Both the position numbers and the translations under genes were made by a program. Below the pieces are notes generated by a model. The model searched no databases. It saw only the letters and a program-made list of their open reading frames with translations, and was not told the origin of the DNA. This document shows, piece after piece, positions 14,379-25,761 of a stretch of 64,000 nt of DNA. Numbering within the stretch: the first letter of the stretch is position 1; every line of letters starts with the position of its first letter. Origin of the DNA: Luscinia megarhynchos (lineage: Eukaryota > Chordata > Aves > Passeriformes > Turdidae); NCBI GenBank assembly GCA_034336665.1, contig CM067569.1, positions 5,387,820-5,451,819 of the forward strand, in the 5' to 3' direction.

Positions 14379-15162
14379 ACTTCCAGCAAGGGAGAGAAGC
14401 TCTGAGGCTGGGTGGGATGGATCTGACCCTTCCAGAGGAGGGAAGCTCTAAGGCTGGGTGGGAATGGATGGGACATTTCCAGCAGACAAGGAAAACTCTG
14501 AGGCTGGGTGGGATGGATCTGACACTTCCAGCAGTGCAGGGAAGCTCTAAGGCTGGGTGGAAATGAGTGGACAGTGGACAGAAGCCTTGAAGCTGAGTGG
14601 GAATGGATGGGACATTTCCAGCAGTGGGGAGAAGCTCTAAAGCTGGGTGGGATGGATCTGACACTTCCAGAGGAGAAAAGCTCTAAGGCTGGGTGGGAAG
14701 GGATGGGACATTTCCATCAGTGGAGAGAAGCTCTAAGGCTGGGTGGGAAGGGATGGGACATTTCCATCAGTGGAGAGAAGCTCTAAGGCTGGGTGGGAAG
14801 GGATGGGACATTTCCAGCAGTGGGGAGAAGCTCTGAGGCTGGGTGGGATGGATCTGACACTTCCAGCAGTGCAGGGAAGCTCTAAGGCTGGGTGGGAAGG
14901 GATGGGACATTTCCAGCAGACAAGGAAAGCTCTGAGGCTGGGTGGGATGGATCTGACACTTCCATCAGTGGAGAGAAGCTCTAAGGCTGGATGGGAATGG
15001 ATGGGACATTTCCAGCAGTGGGGAGAAGCTCTAAGGCTGGGTGGGAATGGATGGGACATTTCCAGCAGTGGGGAGAAGCTCTAAGGCTGGGTGGGATGGA
15101 TCTGACACTTCAGGCAATGCAGGAAAGCTCTAAGGCTGGGTGGGAAGGGATGGGACACTCCA
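14379..15162. repeat. Minisatellite, about 16 copies of a 47-49 bp unit
   Basis: Each unit has a conserved core AGCTCTAAGGCTGGGTGGGA and one of two second halves: GATCTGACACTTCCAGCAG (type A) or GGATGGGACATTTCCAGCAG (type B). Types are interspersed, and adjacent near-identical type-B copies at about 14,680-14,820 show recent expansion. The unit is stop-poor in several frames, so spurious ORFs appear on both strands. Confidence 0.95.
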
Positions 15163-18100
15163 ACCCTTGCACTCCCAGTTTCCTCTCCCCACCTGAGCTG
15201 AAACTGCTGCAGCCCCAGCTCTGGGGGCTGTGGCTGTGCCAGCTCAGTCAATCAGTGTTAAGTGGAGTGTGTGGTGCTGCCTGGAGGCAAAGAGCAGCTG
15301 ATTTGAGTTTGGATGTGTTTGTCATCAATTACAGAGATCGATTTCCAGCCTGGTCAGGTTTGCCAGGACTGTTTCCAGGCAGGTGCTGCAGATGCTGCCA
15401 CCTTCCAACTTACCTTTATAGGTGCCTGGCTTCACCTGGCTTCTTGTCTTTAAGTGCACAGGTATTTACACAGAGCATAGTTCAGTCCCTCTTCTGCAAA
15501 GCGCCCCAAGTGCTGTTTGTTAATTTGGGCACACACAGCAGGGCTGTGGGTCCTGGGGATGTTACAGCTGCTCCAACTCAAGTCTTGGCCACAGAAAACA
15601 CAAACGTTGCTGTGTGCAAGCAAACATCAGCTGAGCAGGGGAGCTCCTGAGGATGAACCTGGAGAAATAGTGTGGATGTGAGTGGAAAAGGGATTTTTAA
15701 CACCACAGTGGACAATTATCTATTCTTCTCATTATGAGGATGCACAAACCTCCTGCCACAGGTGGAGTGGGAACTTCAGGCAAAGTTTTTTAGAGTTTAA
15801 GTAACATTGTCCCATGGGATTTAAAGATGGCAAATCAGATATGTTGATATAAAATTATTTATTATGAAAATGATTAGACAAAAGACTTTAATCAGAATTA
15901 TTTACTACACAGTATAAAAACTAAAACTAGTCCTAGGGGAGCACGATGGAGTCAGATCAATAGGGGAGATAATCCATCCCTGCCCTGTTTGCTGCCTTGC
16001 CCCTGCACCACCCCTCAGTAATTCTGTATTTATTAGCAGGTAAAAGCTGCCAAACTGCCCTCAGGTTCTTTCTCCTCCTTGTATTTACCTTTTCTCATTC
16101 CAAGGGCCAGTTCTAAACTCCAAGGTACTGTGACACTGATGGGTTGGTGGGTGAGGGCATCTCTAAATTTTCTAAATTAATGTTTTTAGTGTTGTGATTC
16201 CAGCAGCCCTGCAGTGATCCTGAAAACTGTCATGGGGACATGGGGACAGTTTCACCTGGGGAGAATGGCAGTGGCAGCTGTCAGCAAAAAACTGAGCTTT
16301 AGAGGGCTCAGATGTGTGATGGATAATTAAAACAATTTTAATGTTTGTTATATCTTTCTCTACATTGCAACACTTTTTGTGTCATAGAGCTGATATAAAT
16401 GGATTAACTACCTTCAGTTTGGCCTAAACCTTAGATGTATGCTCTAAAGAACTGTCTTTGATCCAAAGAAATGCAACAGTGCATTTAAGCACAACTTATT
16501 TCACAGTAATTAATCCATTTTTCACTCTTCACTGCCTCCCCAGTTTTTTCTGTGTCAGGGTGATGGAGGAGCCAGGGAGAGCAGCAGTGCTGCCTGGTAC
16601 AGCCCAGGCACTCAGCACATCCTGAACCCCCACAAACTCCCTGCACTCTGGTGCCCACTCTGGTTTAAATTGCCCATTAACTATTTAATTCCACCCTTGC
16701 CACTGCTTTGGTCACTGCCCCAGCCTCAGCAGGACAGCAGATCCCTAACCCTGCACAGCCCCTGCTGGCTTTGTTTTCAGTTCTATTGATTAAAGACCTG
16801 CAGGACTCAATGCAAATGCATTTGGGTGACATGTCCTTGCTCCTGGTCCTGCTTTGTGACCTTTTTGTCAGATTTTATCATAATCTCTGAGGCTGGAGCT
16901 CAGACATTCTGTGAGGATGCTTGTGCACACAGCAGCTTCAGGACCTGGGCCTGAGACACAGAAAATGTCAGAATAAAAAGAATATTTTTTAAATTTTATT
17001 TTTTCTTTCTTACTTTCCCCCCACCCCTCCCAACATCAGTTCTACAGCTCAAGTTTACAGTCAGTGAAAAATGAAAAAGTTGGCATAATCAGACTAGATG
17101 GGGCTTCCACTTGCTGACAGTGATTTTTTTTCAGCATGAGGATTAAGTAGATGTGTTTATACAGAATTAGCTTCCAAACACCAGATGGAAAAGTAATTGG
17201 AGTCAATGTAGAAATCTGTATTCCAAATCACTGATGTATCCTTAATTCGGGGTTACAACAGGTATCTTCCATTTGCATTTTTTATCTCAGCTCTGATCTC
17301 TCTGGGCTTTATCATGCTCAGTGATGATGAATCATAAGCAGTGAAGGACATGGCTGAAACTCCCTTTCAAAATATCATTTACAGGGCAAGCAAAAGGCAG
17401 AAGAAACACTTGTTTATTTGCTTATGAAGTGAGCAAACCCACCTGGGAAGACTAAAGTGACAAATAAATGTGCCATTTCCCAGTGCCACTCTCAGAGTGA
17501 CTTTCCAGAACAGAACTATACTTTAACTTGAAAGTAAAAATTACCTCTGCCAAGTAATACATAGTAAACAATGTGATTTTAATTACAGCTCATTAGTTTT
17601 TGTTTACTGTGTCAGAAAGTGCCTGGGAGACAGCAGCCTGTCCTGATGTTCATCACACCCTTTGGGTGGATTGCCATTAATTTTAATGGGCTAAAAATGA
17701 TCCCTTGAAAGGCCTGTGCTTTAAAAATTTTAAGTATGACTTTTAATTCATTAAGTATCAAAAAGATTTGTTATTTGCATGTTTTTGCAGACCCAAAAGG
17801 CTTGAGAACAATCCTAATGGGGCCACTGCTCGCTGATTTAGTGACAGGTACTGCAGAAGCAATTAAAACCTTGGAGTATTGAGTAGCTGAAAGAAAATTC
17901 TGACTTTCTTTCCTGTGCAGAAGGTCACTAAAGTGAATTTGAAGCTGGTGTGATAGCACTGGATGGCTTCTAAAATCCTGACACGGAGTTTGACAGGGTG
18001 TTTAATGATTCCTGTGGAGCTCAAAACACTCATTTCTGGATTATTTTGGAAGAAAAGTGACACAAGAATATGGAAGTGCTTTTTCAAAGTTAGATAGTGA

Positions 18101-18745
18101 AATAAGCTTTAATAATTTAAACTCATCCATGCCATAAATACCAAGCAACTTCCACTCTGGAATTTCTAACCCAGAAGAGGACGCCAACACTAGCTCAGCA
18201 GAAGATAAAACAAGTTGAAGAAAATGTTTTTGATCATGGTAGTGGCCTCTAAAGCTCTGAGGATGCTCAAAAAGATAACATCAGCTTTTAGGAGCTGTTT
18301 GACTTCAAAGAAATTGCTGTCACAGAGAAGTGAAAATTGATGATCCCATTTCTCTATCTCACCCAACCAGGTAGCTCAGAGCTGCTGGAGCTGTAAAAGG
18401 AGCATCACTCCATAAAATCCTAAGTAATATTCACAGACTCCCAGTAAGGGAGGGGAGGGAAATGAAATGCTACCATGGCAACAGAAAAAGCTGGAATCTA
18501 GAAGACAAATCACTTTTACACAGGCTGCCCCTAATTCTGGGTCATTCCCAGCCATGAAAAGCCAGTGATGCAGAAGGCTGCAATGAGCAGGGCTTTTCCT
18601 TCTCAGTCCTGCTCCAGCTCACCATTCCTGGGCTCTACCAGGGAGCTGGTGCTTCACCTGCCTTCAGGGCTTCTCATAAGGATTCTTGTTTTGCCAGTCT
18701 GTGAGTTTCTCCTTTCTTGTTAAAGGTAGTGGTATGACCCATGAT
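15163..18745. other. Intergenic spacer between two tandem arrays
   Basis: Ordinary mixed-composition DNA. I recognised no gene, RNA gene or mobile element. Confidence 0.6.
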
Positions 18746-19029
18746 AGAGAGAAAAGAAAAGAAAAAAGAAAAAAAAAGAAAGAAAAAAGAGAAGAAAAGA
18801 GAAGAAAAGAGAAGAAAAGAGAAGAAAAGAGAAGAAAAGAGAAGAAAAGAAAAGAAAAGAAAAGAAAAGAAAAGAAAAGAAAAGAAAAGAAAAGAAAAGA
18901 AAAGAAAAGAAAAGAGAAGAAAAGAGAAGAAAAGAGAAGAAAAGAGAAGAAAAGAGAAGAGAAGAAAAGAAAAGAAAAGAAAAGAAAAGAAAAGAAAAGA
19001 AAAGAAAAGAAAAGAAAAGAAAAGAAAAG
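18746..19029 (+). repeat. 284-nt uninterrupted homopurine microsatellite (GAAAA / GAGAAGAAAA)n
   Basis: Every base on the plus strand is A or G. After an irregular A-rich start, 10-mer blocks (GAGAAGAAAA) alternate twice with 5-mer blocks (GAAAA): about 18,789-18,850, 18,850-18,913, 18,914-18,965, 18,966-19,029. Confidence 0.95.
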
Positions 19030-20269
19030 TGGTTTCCATTCCAGAAAGAATTTGTTGAAATTTTACTTTTTGTTATTTATTCAGGGCTGCATTGTTTCTA
19101 TGATTAGTGCTATATTTGGTATAAATTAGTTCTATGTTTTATCCAGCTAGTGAACTAAAATTATTTGTATTGCAAGCTGCCAATACAAAAAGGTACAGCA
19201 TAAAACAGTCAGTGAGTAGATTGGAAGGAATTTGATTCTTTTTTCCCCCTCTCATTTAGCAGTGCTAAGAATTTTCTTCACTCAGAAGTATGAAAGATTA
19301 TCTTACCTTTTTCAAAACTAACTTCCAGACCACTTTAATCAGTGTCTTAAAGGATGTAAGCAAACAGGAATGGATCAAAAAACAAGAATTACAAAAGCCC
19401 AGGCTATTAAAGAGCTTTTTTAAAGGAAACAAAGCCTCTGTGAGCATCACTCTCTTTCAGAACTTTAATTAGGTCTCTGTTTAAAGTCTATCAAAGAACA
19501 GATGGTTTCACAGTTAATAGGCAGCTTGGAACCAATCAATATCAGTTGTTCAGTTCTAACCAGATCTCCCCAGGAACCTCAAGAGGACACAGTTTAAGGC
19601 CAGACCATCCTTCCCAAATGGAAAAGCTGTGTGCTTGTTTCTAACCTGAGGAAAGGGAAGCACCAGGAGAAGAGCCAAAGCAGTGGTTTTCTGTAGTGGG
19701 AACTTTCAGCTTTTTCCATGCAAAGGTCATACATGTCCTCCTGTCCCAGTGGTCAAACATTTATAGAGGCCAGTAGCAATCAGGACAGAATTCACTCTTG
19801 TTTTGAAAGTCAGTGTCAGGTGACTGAAGCAAACGCCATCTGAAGCAAAAATCCTTAATTCCAGGATCTTTTATTGAGCCCTGAATTTCATCCATGTGAT
19901 AGAAGAAATCCCAGAAGAAACAACCAGGTTCAGAAAAAGGAGTTGCAGTTTGATTCTTCTTTTCCTTAATAAATACAAGTTACATTGCTGATATAGTAAT
20001 GATCCTCTGGTTTAATCCCTGTACTATCTATTCACTTAGCACGAAAGTTCTGCTTAAGTTTAATCACTGTCTGTGCTCCCTCAGGTGAATTTTTACTCTT
20101 GAATTCTTTATTGGGCTCTGAATTAAGTGCTACATAATAAAAACTTCTGTCTTCCCTCCAAAATCCTGTAGATCTTAATGAAGTTCTCAATACCCAACAA
20201 CTTTTCCCAGCACTGACAAGAACTGGATGTGGCCAGAAAGTGAAAAGGTTCAAGTCAAAGAAACAAAGA

Positions 20270-20478
20270 GAAGGGACCCTAAAGATTATCCAGTGTCACC
20301 CCAGCCATGGCAGGGACACTTCCCACTGTCCCAGGTGCTCCAGCCCCAGTGTCCAGCCTGGCCTTGGGCACTGCCAGGGATCCAGGGGATCCACAGCTGC
20401 TCTGGGCACCTGTGTGTGTGCCCACCCTCCCAGGGAACAATTCCTTCCCAATATCCCATCCAAACCTACTCTAAAATC
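20270..20478 (-). mobile_element. CR1 LINE 3' region (antisense)
   Basis: Reverse-complement CR1: AAAGATTATCCAGTGTCACC, CCATGGCAGGGACACTTCCC, GGATCCACAGCTGCTCTGGG and a CCCAATATCCCATCCAAAC tail. About 200 bp, well aligned with the CR1 3' region but lacking the terminal octamers. Confidence 0.88.
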
Positions 20479-22214
20479 AAATTATTTGCTCATTTTCGTT
20501 CATTGTCTTGATAGGGAAATGTGAGCAGGTTTTGGATGAAGACTTGGACTTACAGAAAAATGACTGCATGTGATCAGATCCAGACTCTCACCACGATGTG
20601 GAGCCTCCCAGCTCCTACAGTAACTCCCATATTCCAATATGCTCATATTCTGGCCTGAAAACAGTCTCATATCATAGCAGTGACAGGCAGCAATAATAAA
20701 GCTGCAGTTCTTCATGTGCAATTTGAAAACAACAAGAGAAATTGGATTTTTGACTGATTTTCCCTAAAAGAAAAAAATCTTGATTGCTTGGAAACATAAC
20801 AGTATACAGCTTTGGAACTCTGCATTTATATAACTGTACAAAATCAGGCTTTTTATCCTCTGGAGGGAAACAGAAAATATTGTATTTTTCAAGGTGAACT
20901 CATTAAAGACAGTATTTAGGACTTGATCTAACCTTTCTTGTTATATTGATGCCACAGTGATATACATCAATGATTCAGTTTGTTCCACTTACTTCTTTAG
21001 CCTTTTTTTTTTGTCTTTTTTTTTTTCTGTAAGCTGTGTGGGCCCAGTCTTAGAGACTGGACTTTTTATGTACTGATACAGGAAAGTGATTTATACATAT
21101 TTATATTTTTTGGCCCTTAATCATCTGTCCTAGAAAAGCAATGATCAGGCATTCCTATGAACAAAAAGCAACTTCCATTTAAAAATAAACCAAATTTTAG
21201 TAGCTGGCTTCAGGTAATAACAATTCCTCCTTTTAATAGCTAAACACTCCAGATGGGCATTTTTCCACTGTGAGAACAGAGACCATTACTCCTGGGTAAA
21301 GCCCAGCTCCAGCAGCCTGGTGACCTCTGATGCTTGGCTGAAGTGGATTCTCTGCTCCCCTGGAGGCTGGCAGGGCAATGCTGATGTTTGGGATGAAAAG
21401 CTGCCATCAGACAGCTGGGTGCTGTCCCAAATACCTGCTCTGCTTGGAAATGTTCTGCTAAAGCTGCATTTGAAGGTCAGTTCTTGCCTCAATAGTCTGT
21501 TTGTGTGGCTGGATGAGGGGCAGAGCTCCCTGGTGCTCCTGCACTCCTCAGTCCTGCACACAGCCAGCCTTGCTTCCCTTCCTCCTCCCCTCAGCTGCTT
21601 GCTGCAGCTCTGTGGATCTGTTCCTGCTGGTGGTGGGAGGGTTTGAGAAATGAAACTCAACAGGTGGTGGGATTGCTACTGGCAGCCCATTTGTTATCAT
21701 TAGCTGGTGCAAGGAAAACAGTGCTCAAGCAAAACATTTTTTTCTTTAAATAAAGCCAATGATGGGGCTCTGATCCCTGTATTTGGCATTATTTTTAATT
21801 TCAACAGAGCCTCACAGCAACTATTCATCAAATTCTTTTCCTGGAGGAATTTTTCCTCTGTGTGCATTCAGAAGACAGAAGTTGCAGAAATTGTATTGAT
21901 ATGGTATCTATTTAGGAAAAAAAAAAGGGGGAGAGTGATCCCTTTGCTTCATTCCAAAATACATCTAGAGGAAAGCAATCATTCCCTCTGAGTTACATCA
22001 GACTGAGGGAAAGACACACAACAAACACACCAGCATTTAGCACAGTGGAGTTCTGCTGATGTTAGCAAAAGACACTGAACACTGGGAAATATTACAAAAC
22101 AAATCAAGCACTAGATTTTTTTAAAAAATGTATTAAACCAGTCTTCTAGAATGTATTTTTATCTGAATCATGCTAAAACTAGCTAGACAGATTTTTGAGT
22201 TCATTTTCCTTCTT

Positions 22215-22440
22215 TTAAGGAAGAGGGGGTCACCTGGTCCCAGCTCCCTGCTCAGGCAGGGCCAGCCCAGAGCACGGGGCACAGGATTGTGCCCAGAAGG
22301 TTCTGGAGCATCTCCTGTGAGGGACACTCTCTGGTCTCTATTCCAGTGCTCAGTCACTGCACAGGGAAGTTCTTCCTCACATTCAGGTGGAACTTCCTGG
22401 GCATCATTTTCTGCCCATTGCCCTCTTCGTGGTGTTAATA
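22215..22440 (-). mobile_element. CR1 LINE fragment (antisense, more 5' segment)
   Basis: Contains CCCAGCTCCCTGCTCAGGCA, then TTCCAGTGCTCAGTCACTGC, AGTTCTTCCTCACATTCAGG and TGGAACTTCCTGGGCATC, in the order of antisense bird CR1 variants. Confidence 0.8.
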
Positions 22441-24595
22441 GCAAAGAAACTAATTTTAAAAAATAAAAGGCTGCTGGTAGCAAAGTCATAGTTAATGATT
22501 TTGCAAAGACCACCCACAGCAATTTTATTTACTGTCTTCTTTGGCTATGAGCTCTCAGGAAAATCGATCCTGTCCTGCACTAGAACAGCTCCAATTCTAG
22601 CAGAGTGATGTCGAGGAAAGAGGATGGTGGTGGTTGGCAAATTCCATCCCATTTTGTACAGACACAGGAACTTTTACAGAAAACTCCCTCAGCAGATCAG
22701 ATCAGCAAGAGTAACTGGCTTCATCCTGCCCTTGGCTGGAAGGGCCACGTTGCTGTTTGAAAGCAGAGCTGCTGCCCCTGTAGAACCAGAGAAACTCAAA
22801 AAATAAGTTTTGGCTGAGCTTCTTTTTAGAGCTGTATTTATAAAGGTTACTGAAGGTGCTGTAAAACAACCTCATTCTTTCTTATGTACAAAGATTGCCT
22901 TCAACAGTTTAGGTTGTCAGTTCTGACACGTGTATATGAGTTTATAGTTTTATGATTCAGCTGGATTGGAGAGAAAATATCATCCTGTGCTGACTGGTAA
23001 TAGAAGCTGAACTTGTCTCATCAGTGTAAATTTATTTGGACAACGTTTTGTTTTTTTTTTCTAAACAGTTTAGGATTTTATTCTGATTACTTTGTTATAT
23101 TTTAATGAGGCATTTTGAATGAAGTTCAATTTTAGTGTATGTTGAGTGTGCTCTGTTAATTAGATCACTTCCATCTATTTTATATAAATATTTTGGATGT
23201 AGTTTTGTATTTTCTGCAAGAACACATTGCAACCATTACTTCTTATGAGATAATAGAAATGTCATAATTTCATGTTCTGTATTAGATATAAATGGAGCTG
23301 CCATGCAATATTCCATTTCTGACAAGAAACCAATAAATCAAGAGAAGAAAGAAGGTAAAAACATTAAGAAAAAAAAACCAAACGAAGCTGTGATTGATGG
23401 GCATAAAACTGAGCTAGGATCCCCATGAATAATGTTAGTTACACAACATGCCAAAAGGCAGAGTTTCCAAAGGGAGTGATTTTGTGATTAGTTGTAAATT
23501 GTAATCAGGACCAGAATAGTTCCAGGAATTAAATGCTGCTAAGCAAAGAAATGAAGAAAATGGAAAACCATTCTGATGTTAAACAGGGCTTTGTTTTTCT
23601 TGGCATCATATTTTGTGGCAGCTGTCCTGCCTATAAAGTATTGATTTGGGGGATTTTTTAAATTGACAGCTGAAAAATCTTATTAAAACAAAGCCCAACC
23701 TGTGCTGCTGATGGTATTCCATGTTATTAAATCTGAAAGAACTTTTTAAAATCTGATTTTCTCTTCTGTAATTTACCACTCACACATTAGATGTCTTGGG
23801 CAATAAAAACATCTGTCATTATTTTGCTTTCTGGAATGTTATGTTATAATAGGGGTTTGTAACATATGAAGTGCTCAGAGAGGTTTGTAGGTAAAACCAT
23901 TCCTTTCATTTCAACAGAATGAAAATACAAAAAAAATAATTTAATCAATATTTCATCCTACAGAATGAATTTTGCCTTCTCACAAAACATAAGTTACCTG
24001 ACAACATTAATAGATACAACTGAAGTGGCTGAGAGAGAAAACTTCTAAAATTTGTTGTTCAAGTCCAGCATGATTAACACAGGCCATCCAGATTGGTAGA
24101 ATTTCAGCCTGTAATTCTTTCCTTACTGCTTAGACTTCAAACTAAAGGAAGAAAAATATCATCAGCATTTGGTTTCATGTCTTGCACACAAATTCTCTTA
24201 CACAAGGTCAACATTGCTTGTATTGTTCTCCCATGGATTGTCTGCACTTGCTGATAATTCATTCATTTTCTGGCTCATCAACTCTTCCTTCCAAGAGATT
24301 AAATGGCCCTTGTGCCTCCTCAAGAAATATGAGAGAGTTTGATTGCACAGGGATGACAAGTAGGATGAATGGATTGAATTTCAACATGGCTCCTTCCTTT
24401 GCTTCTCTTATTTCTCTGCTTCTTGGGAAAGAAACAATCTGCTGGCAGTGCAGGAAAGGCAGGATAGATCCATTGGGAAGTTCTGCTTCCCAGAAAACAA
24501 CTTAGGCCAGGTGGAATTTCCCTGTGAAGGAATCTTTCTGGGCAGGAGGTTGATGCTAGCTGTGATGGACTGGCACAAACCTCTGGAAAATTCTT

Positions 24596-24675
24596 TCTAT
24601 TCTATTCTATTCTATTCTATTCTATTCTATTCTATTCTATTCTATTCTATTCTATTCTATTCTATTCTATTCTAT
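24596..24675 (+). repeat. (TCTAT)16 pentanucleotide microsatellite
   Basis: Sixteen perfect tandem TCTAT units (equivalently ATTCT), flanked by imperfect TTCTT and TTCAT units. Confidence 0.95.
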
Positions 24676-25316
24676 TCATTTTCATTTGGAAAAATTCCTT
24701 CTACTGGGCTTTCCTTCCCATGTCAAAGAAGAAATTTTAATCAATTTCCATGGTTCAGTTTCCCTGTTCCTGAATAAAAATATGAAGGAAGACCCCCCTC
24801 TGAAACCTTCTCAGAAAAAGTCTGTGTGGAGCATAATCAATTTATGCTGTAAGACAAATTATTGTCTCAGAAAAAGATAAAGGTATTAACATTTTATTTT
24901 ACCTCCTTTACTCCTGTATCTGACTATTTAATGCAAATAAACACTTATATTCCCCTTTACATCTTGGATCTTAAAAAGAAAGATCAATCATGGGTATTTT
25001 TACATTCAGATAAGTCTTTTGTTTTTGCTGCACATTTTTGTAAACTGCCTTTGCAGGGGTGTGGACTGAACAGGCCATGGAGAGAAGGGCAGCAGGTTGT
25101 CAGCAGGGCTTGCCCTCCAAAAATATGCCAAGCCAGATCTAAATCCTACTGAAGCACTAACAAACTCCCATTCTCTTTCAACTGCTTTCCATTCCTGATA
25201 TGATTAATCCTCCTTTTATAGGGTACTTCCCACATTCAGTACTGGACATGAAAAACAGCTGATTAGTTTCTGCTCAAGCACCCTCAAAAAGATAAAATTA
25301 AAACAAGTTCTGCAGT

Positions 25317-25761
25317 GTATATATATACAGATAGATATAGATATAGATGATATAGATAGATTAGATATATAGATATAGATAGATATAGATATAGATATAG
25401 ATATAGATATAGATATAGATATAGATATAGATATAGATAGATAGATATAGATAGATATAGATATAGATTAGATATAGATATAGATATATAGATAGATATA
25501 GATATAGATTAGATATAGGTATAGATATAGATATAGATATAGATATAGATATAGATATAGATATAGATATAGATATAGATATAGATATAGATATAGATAT
25601 AGATATAGATATAGATATAGATATAGATATAGATATAGATATAGATATAGATATAGATATAGATAGATATAGATATAGATATAGATATAGATATAGATAT
25701 AGATATAGATAGATATAGATAGATTAGATATAGATATAGATAGATATATATAGATATATAA
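25317..25761 (+). repeat. (ATAGAT)n hexanucleotide satellite-like array, about 440 bp
   Basis: Mostly ATATAG hexamers with occasional GATA tetramer and TTAGAT interruptions. A long nearly pure stretch runs about 25,521-25,661. Translated on the minus strand it gives a meaningless Ile/Tyr/Ser repeat. Confidence 0.95.

Larger units (their letters stand above)
19030..24595. other. Intergenic spacer with two CR1 remnants
   Basis: Mostly AT-rich. CR1 pieces lie at about 20,270 and 22,215. The stretch at about 22,850-24,000 is especially AT-rich without a recognisable repeat. Confidence 0.6.

Noticed and set aside
14991..15650. 219-codon plus-strand open frame
   Set aside because: Its first half is the minisatellite read through; the second half resembles no protein and has no splice or start context. 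The unit is stop-poor in several frames on both strands.
18674..19129. Long Lys/Glu/Arg and Phe/Ser repeat ORFs on both strands
   Set aside because: Direct translation of the homopurine microsatellite, which cannot contain plus-strand stops except at rare TAA-free phases; not a gene.
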